Source of the DNA: Chrysomallon squamiferum
Taxonomy: Eukaryota; Mollusca; Gastropoda; Neomphalida; Peltospiridae
Assembly (NCBI GenBank): GCA_012295275.1
Contig: CM022679.1
Coordinates: forward strand, 13,844,145-13,908,144
Length of the DNA stretch: 64,000 nucleotides
Direction: 5' to 3'
The translations under genes were made by a program, and so were the position numbers. Position 1 is the stretch's first letter; each line of letters begins with the position of its first letter. Below are positions 41,201-56,372 of this stretch, piece after piece. Under the pieces are notes generated by a model that saw only the letters and a list, made by a program, of their open reading frames with translations, ran no database searches and was not told the origin of the DNA.

Positions 41201-44200
41201 AGGGGAAACTGGCAGGATGGCTGGGTGTCTGGAATGGTGTATAATGGAGAGACAGATCTCACAGATGTCATGTCCACGGTTTGTATAGGACACGTCTGTC
41301 CACAAATTTCAGTTCTAAAAGTGTTGGCCCGAGTGTTTGTCCTACAGTGTAATGACCACAGTGCCAACAAAGAATGTGATTGTGTGAGGTACTGTATTCC
41401 AGAGAGCATTACACAAGCAAAGAATAACTGAAGTTGATGAAGTTTTATAGATCACTTAAAAATTTGATTTTGTCAGTAGGCTGAAAATACTTATATATCA
41501 TGGTTGTGTTCTGAGCATTTAAAAGGAAAAACAAATGGTAGATGATTAATGAAATTTTGTGTTTTTTAGAATTGTCTCCAACAAAATAATTTAAATTTTA
41601 ATTATAAAAAAATTATTATTATTATTATTATTATTATTTTCTTTATTTTTGTTTTGTCTATTAATTTTGTCATATATTTTTTAATATCACTATTATTATT
41701 ATTTCTTTTTCTCAGACATATGGGATGTTTGCTTGGAGTAATCCTCTTCATCCTGAAGTGTTCCCCAATGTGGTTAAAATGGAGGCCGAAGTAGTTCGTA
41801 TGACCTGCAATATGTTCAATGGTGGACCGCAGTCTGTTGGTACTGTAAGTCAGTTTTGTTTGCTCTAGGTTTGTCTTCACAGTGAAATGTTTATTAATAT
41901 AACAAACCTTTTGTAACCATCTGATACTAGTTTTTTTAAATAAATAATGATAAATAAAATAAATGATGATAAAACTAGATAATAGATAAAAAAATATGTT
42001 CGGAGTGCAAGTCAATTTTATTTATTGCATTTTTATCTGTGCTGTATGTTCACAATGAAAAAAAAAAATATATTTTTTTTTTTCATTTAATACTGATTTT
42101 TTAAAATAAATCATATTAATTCAGTTTGTGAAATATTTGTAAACATGAGTAAATACAATAAACATAATATAATAAAAAAAAAATTTGTTCTAGATTTGAC
42201 TATAATTACATAATAAATATTTATATACTGAAAATATACATATTTTATGGGAAAAAAATGGTTATCATTTTTTGGGGTATGTTTGTGTGGAAGTGTTTGT
42301 TTAATATTTTATTAATTAATTAATTAATTAATTAATTTATTTATTTTGTTTCTGTTCAGATGAGTACTGGAGGAACAGAGAGCATTCTGCTGGTCTGTAT
42401 GGCATACAGAAATATGGCAAGAGAGGAACGTGGGATCAAATTTCCAGAAATGTAATTTAAAAAAAAATTATTATCACTTTCAGTTGTTACATTATACATG
42501 AAATAGTTAGTGATACAATATTGATTTATTTTTGATGGGGATATTTTTTATTTATTTGTAAAATAAAATTGGAATCAGATTTTTTAAACTTTGTTTGTTT
42601 ATGTATGTTTTTCAGATTTATTTTGTGTTAAGATTTTTCTCAAGACTTGTGTTGATATTAACTAAGGTCGTTTTTTTTTTATATAAAATGTTTTCTTTAA
42701 TTTTTAATTTTATTTTTTTTAATTATATATAAATTACTTAATCTTCTAGTAAAATTTTCTGTATCTTAATTTATTGAAACAAAATAGTATTCAATTATAT
42801 AATTTTTAGAATTTCACCTTTCATGCATCCCAGATTAGTTTATTATAATTGTTATTTTTATTTAATTTATTAGTTTCATTTATTTATTTATATCATTATT
42901 GATGTTATAAATCATTTCTTTTTCAGGATTATTCCAGTTACTGCCCATGCAGCATTTGACAAGGTAATTAACTTATTTCAATAAAAAGTTAAAATAATGT
43001 TCATCTGAAAACATTTGAATAATTACATTATAATGAAAAAAACAGTCTGCTTACTAAAATAAATTGATGTTGATGTTTGCAGTAATGCTCAAATATAATA
43101 ATTATATTATAATTTAAAAACAGTTTATATGTTGTTTCTTTTGTTTGTTTTTTTGTTTTTAAATGAATTTCTGTTGTCATTTACAATAATGTTCAAACAT
43201 TTAATTATAGTGTGGAAATGTTTATATTACTAAGGAGTCATAACATGTAACTGTTAGTCACAGAGTTGTGTTACTATTTTATTCATAATAGAAAATTATT
43301 TCAGTATTAAACTGTTCATTACTGGCTTATATCTTGTATGGTTGATGACTAATTGATTATTTAGTTATTGATGTTAATACTGAACACAGTGTGAACATAT
43401 TTGAACTGAATCATACTGTGTGTAGGTTTGATGTATATAAATTTTAATATAAGTTTGATGCTGTATGTAAAATTTGTTTTTTTTAGTTCTATCAGCAAAT
43501 TATGATACACCTGGGGTACTGAAAGTAGCTTGTTCTCTACATGATAAAATCACTGAAATAATCTTTTTTTCAAGCAGATCATGATACACTGAGCATTAAT
43601 ATATAGAAATAATGTTTATTTTAAAATTTGTTTCTTGTGGGTCTTTTAAAAATCTGTTCTCATTTTTTTTTATATCAAGATATTAGTTGCTTGACAATGC
43701 CACTGTGGTATGAAGCATTTCTAAACCCTCTGTAATATATTTTTATCAGTCACTGAATTCAAACATGAAATGATTTTTCTTTTTTCTATTCTGCAGGCAG
43801 CAAACATCCTGAGAATGAAAGTAACTCACATTCCTGTTGATCCAGTTACTTGTAAAGTTGACATGAAAGCAATGCGTCGAGCTATCAGCAAGAAGACATG
43901 TATGGTAAGTTCATTCACCATACCATTCTTAAAACTTTCCAGTGATGTCATTTTATTTTTTCATACATTTTACAGTTATACAGATGTTAAATTTAGTGTC
44001 AGTTAGTTGTACTTAATATATTTTTAGATTAGTGTTTTAAGGTTTGTTGTCATGAAAAAAATTATTTTGTTTGTTTGGGTTTTTTTTTGCCTTCTTTCAA
44101 ATTATTAATATTGTAATTTTATTCATTTGGTGCTTTTTTCTTTGAGCATTTCTTTCATTCTTTTCTCTTTCAGTGGATAATATTACATAACATGACATTT

Positions 44201-46976
44201 TTTATTTCAAATAAATAACATTAACAATAATATAAACAATATCCAAACATCAGATCTGCTGAATCTAACTTTTTATTTTTTTATTTTTTTTTTATTCTTT
44301 ATTTTCTAGCTTGTTGGTTCAGCACCAGGATTTCCTCATGGTGTTATGGATCCAATTCAGGAAATAGCAGAAGTGAGTTAATTTTAAATCCTTCTGGAGA
44401 CAAACATATTTAAAGCAAAATTCATTTTTCTTTTACTTATAATGTTATTTGGGAAATGATCATAAAGTTATATTAAGTGTGTATTTTCTTCCATCTTGTT
44501 TAAGAATAGATGGCTATGTTTATATTTGAGGCTGTTGTTGAAAAATACTCAGGATCACATCTTTCCACTATCATTCTGATCCCAATATCCAGACACATTC
44601 ATTCACCAAAACCTGATAAAAGAAAATCCAGTTAATAGCAGGGCATATATTTTTCACAGTAATATTTCTTTTATTTAATTGATAAATTATCCATTGAGTT
44701 AATTTAAAACCAAAAACATCATGCAAATATCTGTTAAATTTCAAATGTAATGTACTAACAACAGATTTTCAGAGTTTTTTTCAAATTTGGATATAAAAAT
44801 CTAATTAGAATCTAGAAAATAATGTAAACTATTACAAAAGAAGATAACATTAAATTTATTTTACTTTTAGTTGGGCAAAAAGCACAACATTCCAGTTCAT
44901 GTGGATGCATGCCTTGGTGGGTTCTTGATAGCATTCATGGGCAAAGCTGGGTATCCTCTGGATCCTTTTGACTTCAGAGTTCCAGGGGTGACCAGTATAT
45001 CTGCTGACACACACAAGGTAAGCATTAAGAAATTCAGTTGTGTTATGTTGTGTTAAATATCTCACAAAGAAATTCTTTGAATTATTTAAATTTAAGTTAT
45101 AAATATTAAAAAAAGAATACCATAATATTTTAAATATCTTATGACATCCTTTCATCTTCACAAATGTACAAAATGTTATTATATTTTTCTTAATTTCAGC
45201 ATGTGGAAGGGATAGAAAAATTCATTTATTACTAATTTTTATTACTATTATTATTATTATTATTATTATTATTATCATCATCATTATAGAAATTATGATT
45301 GTAAGTCTATTAATATCTGTGCAGCAGTAACTTATCACTGATTTCTTTTTTTAATCCAACAGTATGGTTTTGCACCCAAAGGTTCATCTGTGATAATGTA
45401 TTGTGATGCCAAATACAGACATTATCAGTACTTCCAGCAAGTGAACTGGCCAGGTGGAATCTATGCAACTCCTACCTTAGGAGGTAATTAACTAATTTTG
45501 TCTTCATAGGTATCTCAAAATTAGTCAAGATATATTTTCAATCACTTTTCACATTAATGCTATTTAATATCATTTAAAGGTTTTTGATTTTTGATTTTTG
45601 ATTATATTTTTTTATTTTTTTTTACATGCTGCATTTGAAACTTATCTTTTGTTTTATTGTTCTCCATAAAATCTTAATTGTGTATTTTATTTTTTAATTT
45701 TTTAATTTATTTTTTATTACAATTTTTTTTATTAACAGGTAGTCGAGCTGGTGCCATCATAGCTGCTTGCTGGTCAGCAATGATGTTCATGGGAGAGAGT
45801 GGATATGTCAATGCCACTCGCAAAATTATCAAAACAACAAGATTCATTGTAGAAGAGTGAGTTTAAAATACATAATAAAAAATGTTCAGTATCTGTTGTT
45901 GTTACTGTCGTGTGTTTTGTGGTGTGTTAAGATCTGTCATAGTATATTTTGATGTTTTCTATCACTTTGTTATGGTACATTATGTTTTGTATCTTTTTTT
46001 TTTTTTAATGTTTATAAATTGTTGTTACATTTATTACTTTATGCTATGTAGATAGGTTGCATTATATCAGTGGCATGCAGACAGAGGGGCTGAAAGGTGG
46101 TGGCCTGAAGGTTCCAAATGGGGGAGAGCATCCAATCAGAGAAAAGAACTTAATAAATTTGGTTGATTTATATTTAAATCAAATAAAGTGTTTATTTTAT
46201 GTTTCATCTGTGTTTACATGTTCAAAATATCTTCCTTTCTCATAATATTTCTCAGTACTAGGCCTTGTAATTGAGTCTTTGGGGCATACAATCAAGGAGT
46301 TGGCCCCAGGCATCACCAAACCTCTGCCACTGCATCGTATTACATTACATTAGGTTACATTATTTCATTATTTTGATAAATATTTTGATATGCTTTGTTT
46401 TGTATTGTTTTCTTCTGTTACATTATTTTTTGCTTGTGTGATGAATTTTTTCTGTAAATATTCTTAGTATCATTGATGGTTTGTTATATTCACAGGTTGA
46501 GAAAAATTGACAGTATTACAGTGATGGGCGACCCTCAAATCTCAATCATAGCAATAATGTCAGAAAAGTTTGACATCTACCGACTGGTTGACAAACTTGG
46601 AAAACGAGGCTGGACTCTTAATCCACTACAGTTTCCTCCCAGGTTTGTTCACCTTATTTGATACAGTATGTTAGCTTTGAAAATTAAAATAAAATCTTTT
46701 AAATTCACTATTTTTTTTTGGTTTTTATTAGGTTTGAAAATTGCACTTTTTTTTCTATTCATTTTGCTATTTTTTACAATTTTTTAATTAATTGTTGGAC
46801 AACAGGTTTAATAAGCAGAATTATCATTTAAGAATTTTGACACTAAACCAAAAATTGTATTGCTCCAGAATGAACCAGTTTTTAACTTACATTTGTAAAA
46901 CACAAATAATTATACATAAACCTAAATCAGTTTTCCAGTTCACTAGCAGCTTTTATTTTCCATATCTTTAATATTT

Positions 46977-47019
<43 letters not shown>

Positions 47020-48201
47020 TCCAAATATATCCGAATGTTCAGATACATATTTTTCTTAACAAAATTTAAATATAAAATCTCTGTACCATACTTTATTCTG
47101 AAGATAAATATTTACTATCTCAGCTTAATCTGCAGTTGTCTTCTGAATTTCTTATATTTTTGGTCTGATTAAAATTTGAGGCCATAGATGTTTTCCATTA
47201 CAAACAGTGAATTCAAGCTTTTGTCTTGTTCCTTCTAAGAGAAACTAAAATGTATATTAACTACAAAAATGCCCTATCATGGCAAAATAAAGCAAATCAT
47301 TATTTCAAGATTCTGAGAAAACAAGTAAAAACAGAATTTTTGTATGGCTCTTAAAACTAACTTGATTCCTTTTGCCCCCCAAAAAGGCCTTGACAGGACA
47401 GAAATGTACTAGAAATTCAGAACATATATTTGTCTTATACATATTATTGTTATTGTTATTGTTATTATTATTGTTATTTAAATATTTTTTTGAATCTTGA
47501 ATAGTTTTATTACCTAATAATTTAGAAAAAAAAAAAAAAATTAAATCCTGTTTTCTGTTGGGATAATTATATCAATGTTATCAAATTCATTGCAAAAAAG
47601 TGGAAATGTTTATTTATTTATTATTTTTTTTTTCCCCAGCATTCATTTCTGTCTCACACTTGTACATACATATGAAGGTGTAGCTGAAAGATTTATTAAA
47701 GATGTTCAAGAGTTCACCAAAGAACTTATGAAAAATCCTGAACTCAAAGCTGTTGGACAGGTAGGCAAAACATTGAAAAAAGTATTTGATCTTACTGATA
47801 ATTCTGTATCCAACAAAGTTTGCACTGAATTCCATTTTAGAAACATGGCATAAAATAATTATTCCAATCATGAAATCATGCATTGCAAAAACTAGGTGAT
47901 AATGATTAAAACCAGAATGAATTGGTAAAGCCTACATAGTGACTAATATATTTACTAAAAACATTTGTGTTGATATTTCCCCACAGAAAGTTTAGAATCT
48001 TTTTATTTTTATTTTTTACTATTATTATTTATTTATTTTGATTAGATTGTAAAATAATTTTTCTGTTTCTTCCAGACTGCTATTTATGGCTTGGCTCAGA
48101 GTATTCCAGATCGATCCCTGGTGAAGGAAATTGCCACAATGTATCTGGATTGTTGTTACAACACAGAGGTTCCTCAGTCACCTGTCAATGGTGTTGCCTA
48201 A
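35138..48201 (+). CDS. SGPL1: Sphingosine-1-phosphate lyase
   Basis: This is the PLP-dependent ER-membrane enzyme that irreversibly splits sphingosine-1-phosphate into phosphoethanolamine and a fatty aldehyde. Sixteen coding exons: 35138-35164, 38798-38942, 39700-39875, 40652-40691, 41199-41278, 41716-41844, 42360-42451, 42927-42963, 43797-43904, 44310-44372, 44871-45017, 45363-45483, 45739-45856, 46496-46642, 47640-47760 and 48076-48201. They total 1677 nt, or 558 aa, close to the 568 aa of the human enzyme. A single N-terminal membrane segment lies at about 34-54 ([19 protein letters not shown]). The group II decarboxylase-type fold follows: [27 protein letters not shown] and the PLP lysine K348 in [15 protein letters not shown], split by the intron after the Lys codon. 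The nine-codon first exon (MAEVVKQAM) is followed by a 3.6-kb intron. The start ATG is in good context (AAACATGG). All catalytic motifs are intact, so the gene should be functional. Confidence 0.97.
36739..36773. repeat. (TA)n microsatellite in S1P lyase intron 1
   Basis: A pure TA run in the 3.6-kb first intron. The rest of that intron (35165-38797) is AT-rich, with an ATTTT array at about 37897-37990 and a transposon-like patch near 38144. Confidence 0.85.
38144..38545. mobile_element. Degenerate DNA-transposon-like patch carrying a (CA)n run
   Basis: In an AT-rich intron there is an abrupt GC-richer block beginning CATGGGTTGGCAACATTTTG. This recalls the ends of non-autonomous hAT elements (CAGGGGT-GGCAAC type). 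GGGCCAAG and AAGTGGCCCTTTAGGCAG appear further on. A 54-bp CA run (38227-38280) splits it. No matching terminal repeat or target duplication was found, so the class is a guess. Confidence 0.3.
38227..38280. repeat. (CA)n microsatellite
   Basis: A perfect CA run of about 27 units in S1P lyase intron 1. Open frames across it are artefacts. Confidence 0.95.
42313..42338. repeat. (ATTA)n repeat next to an S1P lyase splice acceptor
   Basis: A tetranucleotide array ends about 20 bases before the acceptor of exon 42360-42451. Length changes here could affect the branch-point region. Confidence 0.75.
46068..46332. mobile_element. Non-autonomous hAT-like element (MITE) in S1P lyase intron 13
   Basis: A 265-bp block with CAGTGGCATGCAG at the left end and the inverted CAGTGGCAGAGG at the right end. 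It is flanked by 8-bp direct repeats that match at 6 of 8 positions (CATTATAT and CATCGTAT). Short terminal repeats starting CAGTGGC and 8-bp duplications are typical of hAT elements. It has no transposase. Its GC content is higher than that of the intron around it. Confidence 0.6.
46976..47020. repeat. (TTTA)n microsatellite in S1P lyase intron 14
   Basis: A tetranucleotide array between exons 46496-46642 and 47640-47760. Confidence 0.85.
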
Positions 48202-48980
48202 ACAGATGTGATATTCTCACAACTGCCTGTACACAGTGATGTGAAATGAATGAATATCAAAAGTTTTTGTATTTCTTTATTGAGTCTAGCTTGGATTAAT
48301 GACATGTAGTAATTTATTCCCAAGTTAATCATGCATTGTTTAAGCAAGTGCAGTTTGGTGAAGATGTGAACATTTTTAAAATTTTACTTTCATCTTTATA
48401 TTTTCATTTAGAAATGAAATTTAAAATTAAAGGATTTTGCAAGAATCGTGACAGAACATTGTAAACAAATTTAAGAGCTTTATATTTTAATTCACTGTTA
48501 ATACTTCATTAATATTTGAAGTCAGGTGAACTACTGAAAATGACGGACCATCTTTAGGTTGATATGCATGTAATTTTATGTTAATATATATTTTTTCTTA
48601 TTTATTTTATAACAAAACTTGCATTTTTAGATATTTCTTATTTCATCTTGAAAACATGTAAGTTATTAAATTGAGGACATAGTTGAGAATGCGGGTACCA
48701 GACCATTTATCCAACAAGCATGGTATCAGAGATGACTGAGATTTCTGAATTTTATAATTTTCTGACCAAGACATCATATGCATGCATGTGTGTGTGTGTG
48801 TGTGTGTGTGTACAAAATTGTATTTAACAGTTTCAAAAAAATATTCTTCTGAATTGAAATCTGTGGAAACCAGATAAATGGTGTGGTATCTATGCACAGT
48901 ATGTTGTAATATATGTAGTTTATTTGTTTATGATTTATAAAACTTGAGGACTGTTAATAAAAATACATTTAGCAGTAAAA
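48202..48980 (+). other. Probable 3'UTR of S1P lyase
   Basis: No coding sequence follows the TAA at 48199. A GT repeat lies at 48787-48811. The first well-placed AATAAA is at 48956-48961. More AATAAA motifs occur further on (near 50235, 51275 and 52090), so longer transcripts are possible. Confidence 0.5.
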
Positions 48981-51900
48981 CTGACTTGCATCTCAGGAAA
49001 AGGTGATTTTTAAAAAAATATCAAGAGAATTATCAGTAGCAACTAAATTAAATGTTGTTACAGTTATAGAGATAAAAATTATAATTATCTTCATCAGTCT
49101 TCCATTAATTACTGATTTTATCAGTTCCTATTGCTTTAGTACTATGGATTGGGTTAAAATTAATTTGTTGCCCAATTGATTTAATAAGAAAAAATAATGT
49201 AAAAATCATTTCTGAATTACTTCTGGGTAGAAATTTCAAAGTCTAGTCAAGAACAAAACGGATCCAATGCAAATATTTTACATTTATTTATTTTTTATTA
49301 TTTAATGCTAATAAAACATCGAGATTTGCAATGGCTTCAATGTTTTATTTTATTTTTTAATATGAATATCACTTTAAACTATTTCATTTGACAGTAACCA
49401 AATAAATAAATAAACTAAATATGTGGTCTGTACTCTATAAATTAGGAATGGAGAAATTACTGTTTTGTCTTTCATTGATACCCCCTGTGAATTAAATAAT
49501 ATTTTAAATGAATAACATTTTGCTATGTATTTATTTTTTCACTCTTTAAGATGATTTAATCTACTGTTACATTTAGAAAATTAAGTATTTGTTGCAGTTT
49601 TTAAATTCATAATCCAGTACTAAAGCTTTATTAGATCATTATACACAACTTAATTTCAATAGTTTTATTTGAATAACAATAAATAATTTAGTCCCATTTT
49701 TTCATATGCACTTTTTAATCTCTAATATTTACATAATTAAATTATCCTATAGAATAATTTTTAGGAGTTCTTTTTATTTTTATTTAATTTAAGACAAAAA
49801 AGTTCTCCTTTGAATTGGCAGTTATTATTATTCATAAATGTTTTTAAGATAGATAATTTGAATAAAATTATATAATGTGTGTGTGTATTTTATTATTTTT
49901 TTTCCCCATGTTTGGTATTTTTATTAAGCATTCCTGTACATACAACTTTAAAAAAAAAGTATTTTCTGTATAATTAATTTTAATAATACAGCTGTATATA
50001 TCAGTAGTTCATATAGTGTACATACTGATTTGTCTTCAAATGTTTATAATGTTTGTCTTTTTTATATACTTGTTCATTTGACTTTGTTCATTTGTGATGT
50101 TTGTAATGTAAAACATTTATGTTTGACATTATTTGACTGGCTTTTCCTTACAGCAAACTTAATTTATATAACGTATATATAAATGAAAAATTTGATTTGG
50201 TTATTCTGATGTTCTGGAACATTATTAATATTCTAATAAATAAAGGATTTACTTTATTTATTTATTTATTTATTTATTTTACTTTTTACTTTTCCTAAAT
50301 CTACACTTAACATGAATATTGATTATTTGCACAAATTTAAAAAAAATATAAAAGTAGATGTTTTAAATCAAATCATGATTGAAAATTGTGATCTTTGTAA
50401 TGAAAGCTTAAACAAAATTTGTCTTAATCAAACACTGAGGTTTAAATTTTTTGTATTTATACAAAATTTATGAAAATATTTATGGCTGAATTGTTGGAGT
50501 GTGTATGTATTAGTAATTTTCATTATAGTTTATTTATTGTCACTGTTTGCACTGAAACTACCTCTAACTGCATCACTACTTAAAATACAGGTTTCATTAT
50601 TTTCATTCATATTTGAAACTGATGACCAGCCACAAAAATCTATGGTGAACAACTTTTAGACACTGGTAGGAATATTTCATAATTAGTGAAAAACAACTGC
50701 TTTAATTATGACAAGCAATAAGTGCACTTATGGCAAGCTTACATTTACATATTATTTTTGTTATTATTTTCATTGTTGCATTCACCAATTAGAAAGTGTG
50801 AACATTTGTTTTACAACCCTCTCACACGTGATATTACTAATGGTTGTTGACATGTTTTCAGTGATGTGAGAAAACATCTATTATAGCCGTTCTTGTTAGT
50901 TAGCAGTAAAGTTTTTTTTTTTTTTTTTTTCATATGCTCTTTCCTATAAACATGAACACCCCTGTCATAGCATTTTTAACTGGTCATCAGATAATGGTGA
51001 GAATGGGAAATAGCTAGCATGCACACTGAGAAGTATTGATCATGTAAACCTTGGTGCACTGGGCAAGTGCTCTAATCTGTGTTTTGATTTGTATGGATGG
51101 TTATGCATGTGTAATTTGAATAAGACTTGATAAGATGATTACCATCAGTTTGTAGTGGTCTTTTTATTAATATGTGTTTTTCTTGTTTGATATATAAAGT
51201 AAATAATATGTTTTCTTATCACAAAACTGCAGTCTGCACTATGCATGAATAATTTGAATATACTTGAGCTGAACAATAAATATGAATTGTGTTTTCAGTA
51301 TAGTTTATTTTCTGTTATTATATGCAATTACGGTTTGCTGTTATCTAATTTATCTTATTTTGATTTATAAATATTTCATTCAGGAATAGTCATAATAAAA
51401 ATGTGTTTTTATTTCTCACAGTTTTGAATACTCTGGCAGATCTGTCCTTAACTTAGGCGTCTCATAATTTTCCCCAAAAGTGCCTTGCAATGCCAAACGT
51501 TCAAAATTAGTACATGCAAAGAGGTTGTTAAAAAATTAATTTAATTAATTATACACTGGTAACAAAGCTCTAATGTTAACTTTGACAATTCAAAATTTAA
51601 CTTTGAACCATACTGTTGTTAATATTTAGTAATTTTTATAATGTGGCAGTATTATTTTAAATATGACAGTAATATAAAATGGTATTAAGAGACAAAAAGA
51701 AGAAATTATATAAATTTTTACTTATATAGATCTGTCACTTATATAAACAAAGAGAAAGTATTTATTTTGTATTTATCATTTATGTGTGTACTAATCATAA
51801 AAGAAAGTACATTATGATTAATGGAATTATTTTTATCTGCTTTCTGAATTAATATATTCATACCTTTTTATTTATATAAAGTTTAAATTCAGGACTAGTA

Positions 51901-52225
51901 TGTGTATATACCTTTTGTTAAAAGTGCAGTTAGTAAAGTACAAAACTGTCTTAAGTATTTAGAACTCTTTATACTTTTAACAGTATTGGCCTGATCAGAA
52001 GTATTATGGTTAGTGAATTATTTATTCACAGAACTGTAAGAATAAAATGCGATGAAAATGTAGTGATTGTAATGTTTGTATGCTGTGAATAATAAATTTC
52101 TGTTTTGGTAATGGTAATAAATCTTCAGACTGAACTTTGGGTTGAAGTTAATTTGTTCAACAGAAAAACATAACAAAAAAATGTTTATGTTTCGAAGAAG
52201 AATAGTGTTTTTTGAGATAATAAAA
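48981..52225. other. Intergenic AT-rich stretch
   Basis: No exon or RNA gene was recognised. It contains TTTA arrays (50255-50279) and a poly-T tract (50912-50930). It may in part be an extended S1P lyase 3'UTR. Confidence 0.45.
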
Positions 52226-52695
52226 TAGTGGTATCTTGAGTTATGAGTGTCCCAACTTACCAGTTCTCCGAGTTACAAGCACTCACATGGTCGATTTTTC
52301 ACTTTGATTTGCAAGCCAAAATCTGAGTTACAAGGGAGCTTAAGAAACACCGCCTTTAGTTGGCACAACGAACAACACAACATCCGCCGAGCATCTCACT
52401 TGTTTGCTTCAAGTGGTTACCTCAGTGTGGAAGCACATCTGTTGTGTGGTGCTTGCATTTTGTGCAGTATTTTGCCAAATTTTCATGGATCCTAAGAGAG
52501 TGAGTGCAAAGGACAGTGCTGAGAAGAAGTGGATGATGTCCATCAAATTATAGCATAAAATCATAGAAAAACATGAGCGAGGTGTGCGTGTAGTCAACAT
52601 GGCTAGGCAGTACAAGCGTAATGCATACTAAAATGTACCATACTGAAGCAGAAGGAGTCGATATAGGCTATAACTAAATTTCTAAGTTGCGGACC
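52226..52695 (+). mobile_element. Fossil Tigger/pogo-like DNA transposon fragment
   Basis: From the ATG at 52485 the frame reads MDPKRVSAKDSAEKKWMMSI, then, after an in-frame stop, HKIIEKHERGVRVVNMARQYKR. This is the CENP-B/Psq-type N-terminal helix-turn-helix of Tigger/pogo transposases. It continues only after a frame change, as TILKQKESI (about 52635-52663), and then ends in stops. The catalytic DDE domain is absent. Upstream, CTTGAGTTATGAG and TCTGAGTTACAAG resemble the non-coding end of such elements. It cannot make a working transposase. Confidence 0.7.
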
Positions 52696-52855
52696 TCTAA
52701 CCTTTACAAAACTAATTTATTTATTTATTTTCTCTTTTATTTTGTTTTTATACAATATTTGTCATGTATACATACATCTTTAATATTTAAATACATGTTT
52801 TTTTAAGTTTTAATTATTTATTTTTTACTGTTTGAATTTTTTTTATTTTTTATAC

Positions 52856-53250
52856 ATCCTCTGTTATTTCATTACTTGGATGGATTTAGTTTATTATTTT
52901 GTTCTGTACCTTCTATAACAAATGGCTGTCTGTCCTGCCAAATTTGAGTTTCCCATTCAAATAATCAAAAACCTCCACGTTCCAAAACAAATTAAAGATT
53001 TTTGGTATATGGAGTGTACAGAGGAACCACATCCCAGTTTCTTGTAATTGACATGCCTTATATACACAAGTGAACTCAGACAGAAAGAAAACACCATTCT
53101 TAAAATGATGGCATTGCCAACCAAAAATATATTTTTGTCTTCTGAAATCATTTTAAAAATTACTACTATAATATTACTCCATGACATATACACGTGTATA
53201 TTTCTTATACGATTAGGTCTTCTCCGTTTTTATTTTTATCTGAATAGTGT
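52856..53250 (+). repeat. Interspersed repeat, copy B
   Basis: First of two tandem copies: CAAATTTGAGTTTCCC starts at 52940 here and at 53458 in the next copy, an offset of 518 bp. An internal segment of roughly 145 bp (the GGTGAAC to GGAATAATAAACAG part) is missing. The shared 3' part runs through AACCACATCCCAG, TTGTAATTGACATGCC and ATTACTCCATGACA. No coding capacity or tRNA-like promoter boxes were recognised. Confidence 0.75.
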
Positions 53251-53280
53251 CAAAATGGTCTTCATTCAAATTTCATTATG

Positions 53281-53730
53281 TTCTGTACTTTTGGTGAACC
53301 CAGAACTCATTTTTCAAATAACAAGTTCCATATTACCCACTCTTCTGGTGGGGATGTCATCACTCACCAGGTAATGTTGCTGCATTCAAGGTACAGACAA
53401 GATTTTCAAAGAGTGTTGTGGAAACAGTGAGGAATAATAAACAGCTGTCTGTCCTGCCAAATTTGAGTTTCCCATTCAAATAATCAAACACCTCCACATT
53501 CCAAAACAAATTAAAGATGTTGGTGTACAAAGGAACCACATCCCAGCTTCTTGTAATTGACATGCCTTACATACACAAGGGAACGCAGACCTAAAAGAGC
53601 AACCCATTCTTAAAAGGATGGTGTTGCCAAGTTGTTTTTCAAGTGTAATATTACTCCATAACAGATACACATGCATATTTTTTATATGATTAGGTTTTCT
53701 CCTTTTGTATTTTTATCTGCATATTGTCAT
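53281..53730 (+). repeat. Interspersed repeat, copy C
   Basis: The fullest copy. It has the 5' part shared with copies A and D (GGTGAACCCAGAACTCATTT, ATCACTCACCAGGTAA, TTCAAGGTACAGAC) and the 3' part shared with B and D (GAGGAATAATAAACAGCTG, CAAATTTGAGTTTCCC). It continues past the end of D into sequence shared only with B. Confidence 0.75.
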
Positions 53731-54193
53731 AATTCTTGTTTATTCTTTTCTTTTTTCCTCCTTTATCAGATATAAATACAATTAGTTATTATCAGCATCT
53801 GATGTTAAACTGCAAATATATTCACAACTGTTACACTTTCTTAACATGGACCAGATCTCATTCCATTTCTATAAACATTGTTTTTTTGTTTTTTTTAATT
53901 TCTTAAATAATGTCTTATTAAAAAAAAAAAAAAAGGTGATTTCAATATAAAAATTAATTTATAACTTATTACAATAAAAATGTCTCAATAATGAGTATGT
54001 GATGCTCCCTTAATGATGGAATTTTTCTTTACTTTCTTCTATAAACAGATATAAGCTTTATATTTATATAAACAGCAAGTGGAAAAAAAAAAAAAAAAAA
54101 AAAAATTAATAATAATGAAAAAAAAAGAAATAATGTATTCAGATAAAGCAACATAAAATGAAAAAATCATGGACAATTTTGTTCATATGTTAT

Positions 54194-54199
54194 TTTAAT
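54194..54199 (-). terminator. Candidate poly(A) signal of RPS14 (ATTAAA variant)
   Basis: ATTAAA on the minus strand, about 70 nt after the RPS14 stop codon. No canonical AATAAA is seen in the short downstream region. Ribosomal protein genes usually have short 3'UTRs, which fits. Confidence 0.4.
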
Positions 54200-54266
54200 A
54201 CTTGCATACAAACAAAGAAAGCAGCGTGGTTGTGAATGTCTTTTAATTTCACTGAACTTAATAATA

Positions 54267-56372
<2,106 letters not shown>

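Noticed and set aside
41141-41431. Extended frame past the S1P lyase exon 41199-41278
   Set aside because: The reading continues into the intron. The GT donor at 41279 and the in-phase acceptor at 41715 restore the conserved family sequence.
53048-53374. 108-codon plus-strand frame in the intergenic region
   Set aside because: It runs across the junction of two repeat copies and AT-rich filler. There is no similarity to a known protein, and the other repeat copies do not keep the frame.
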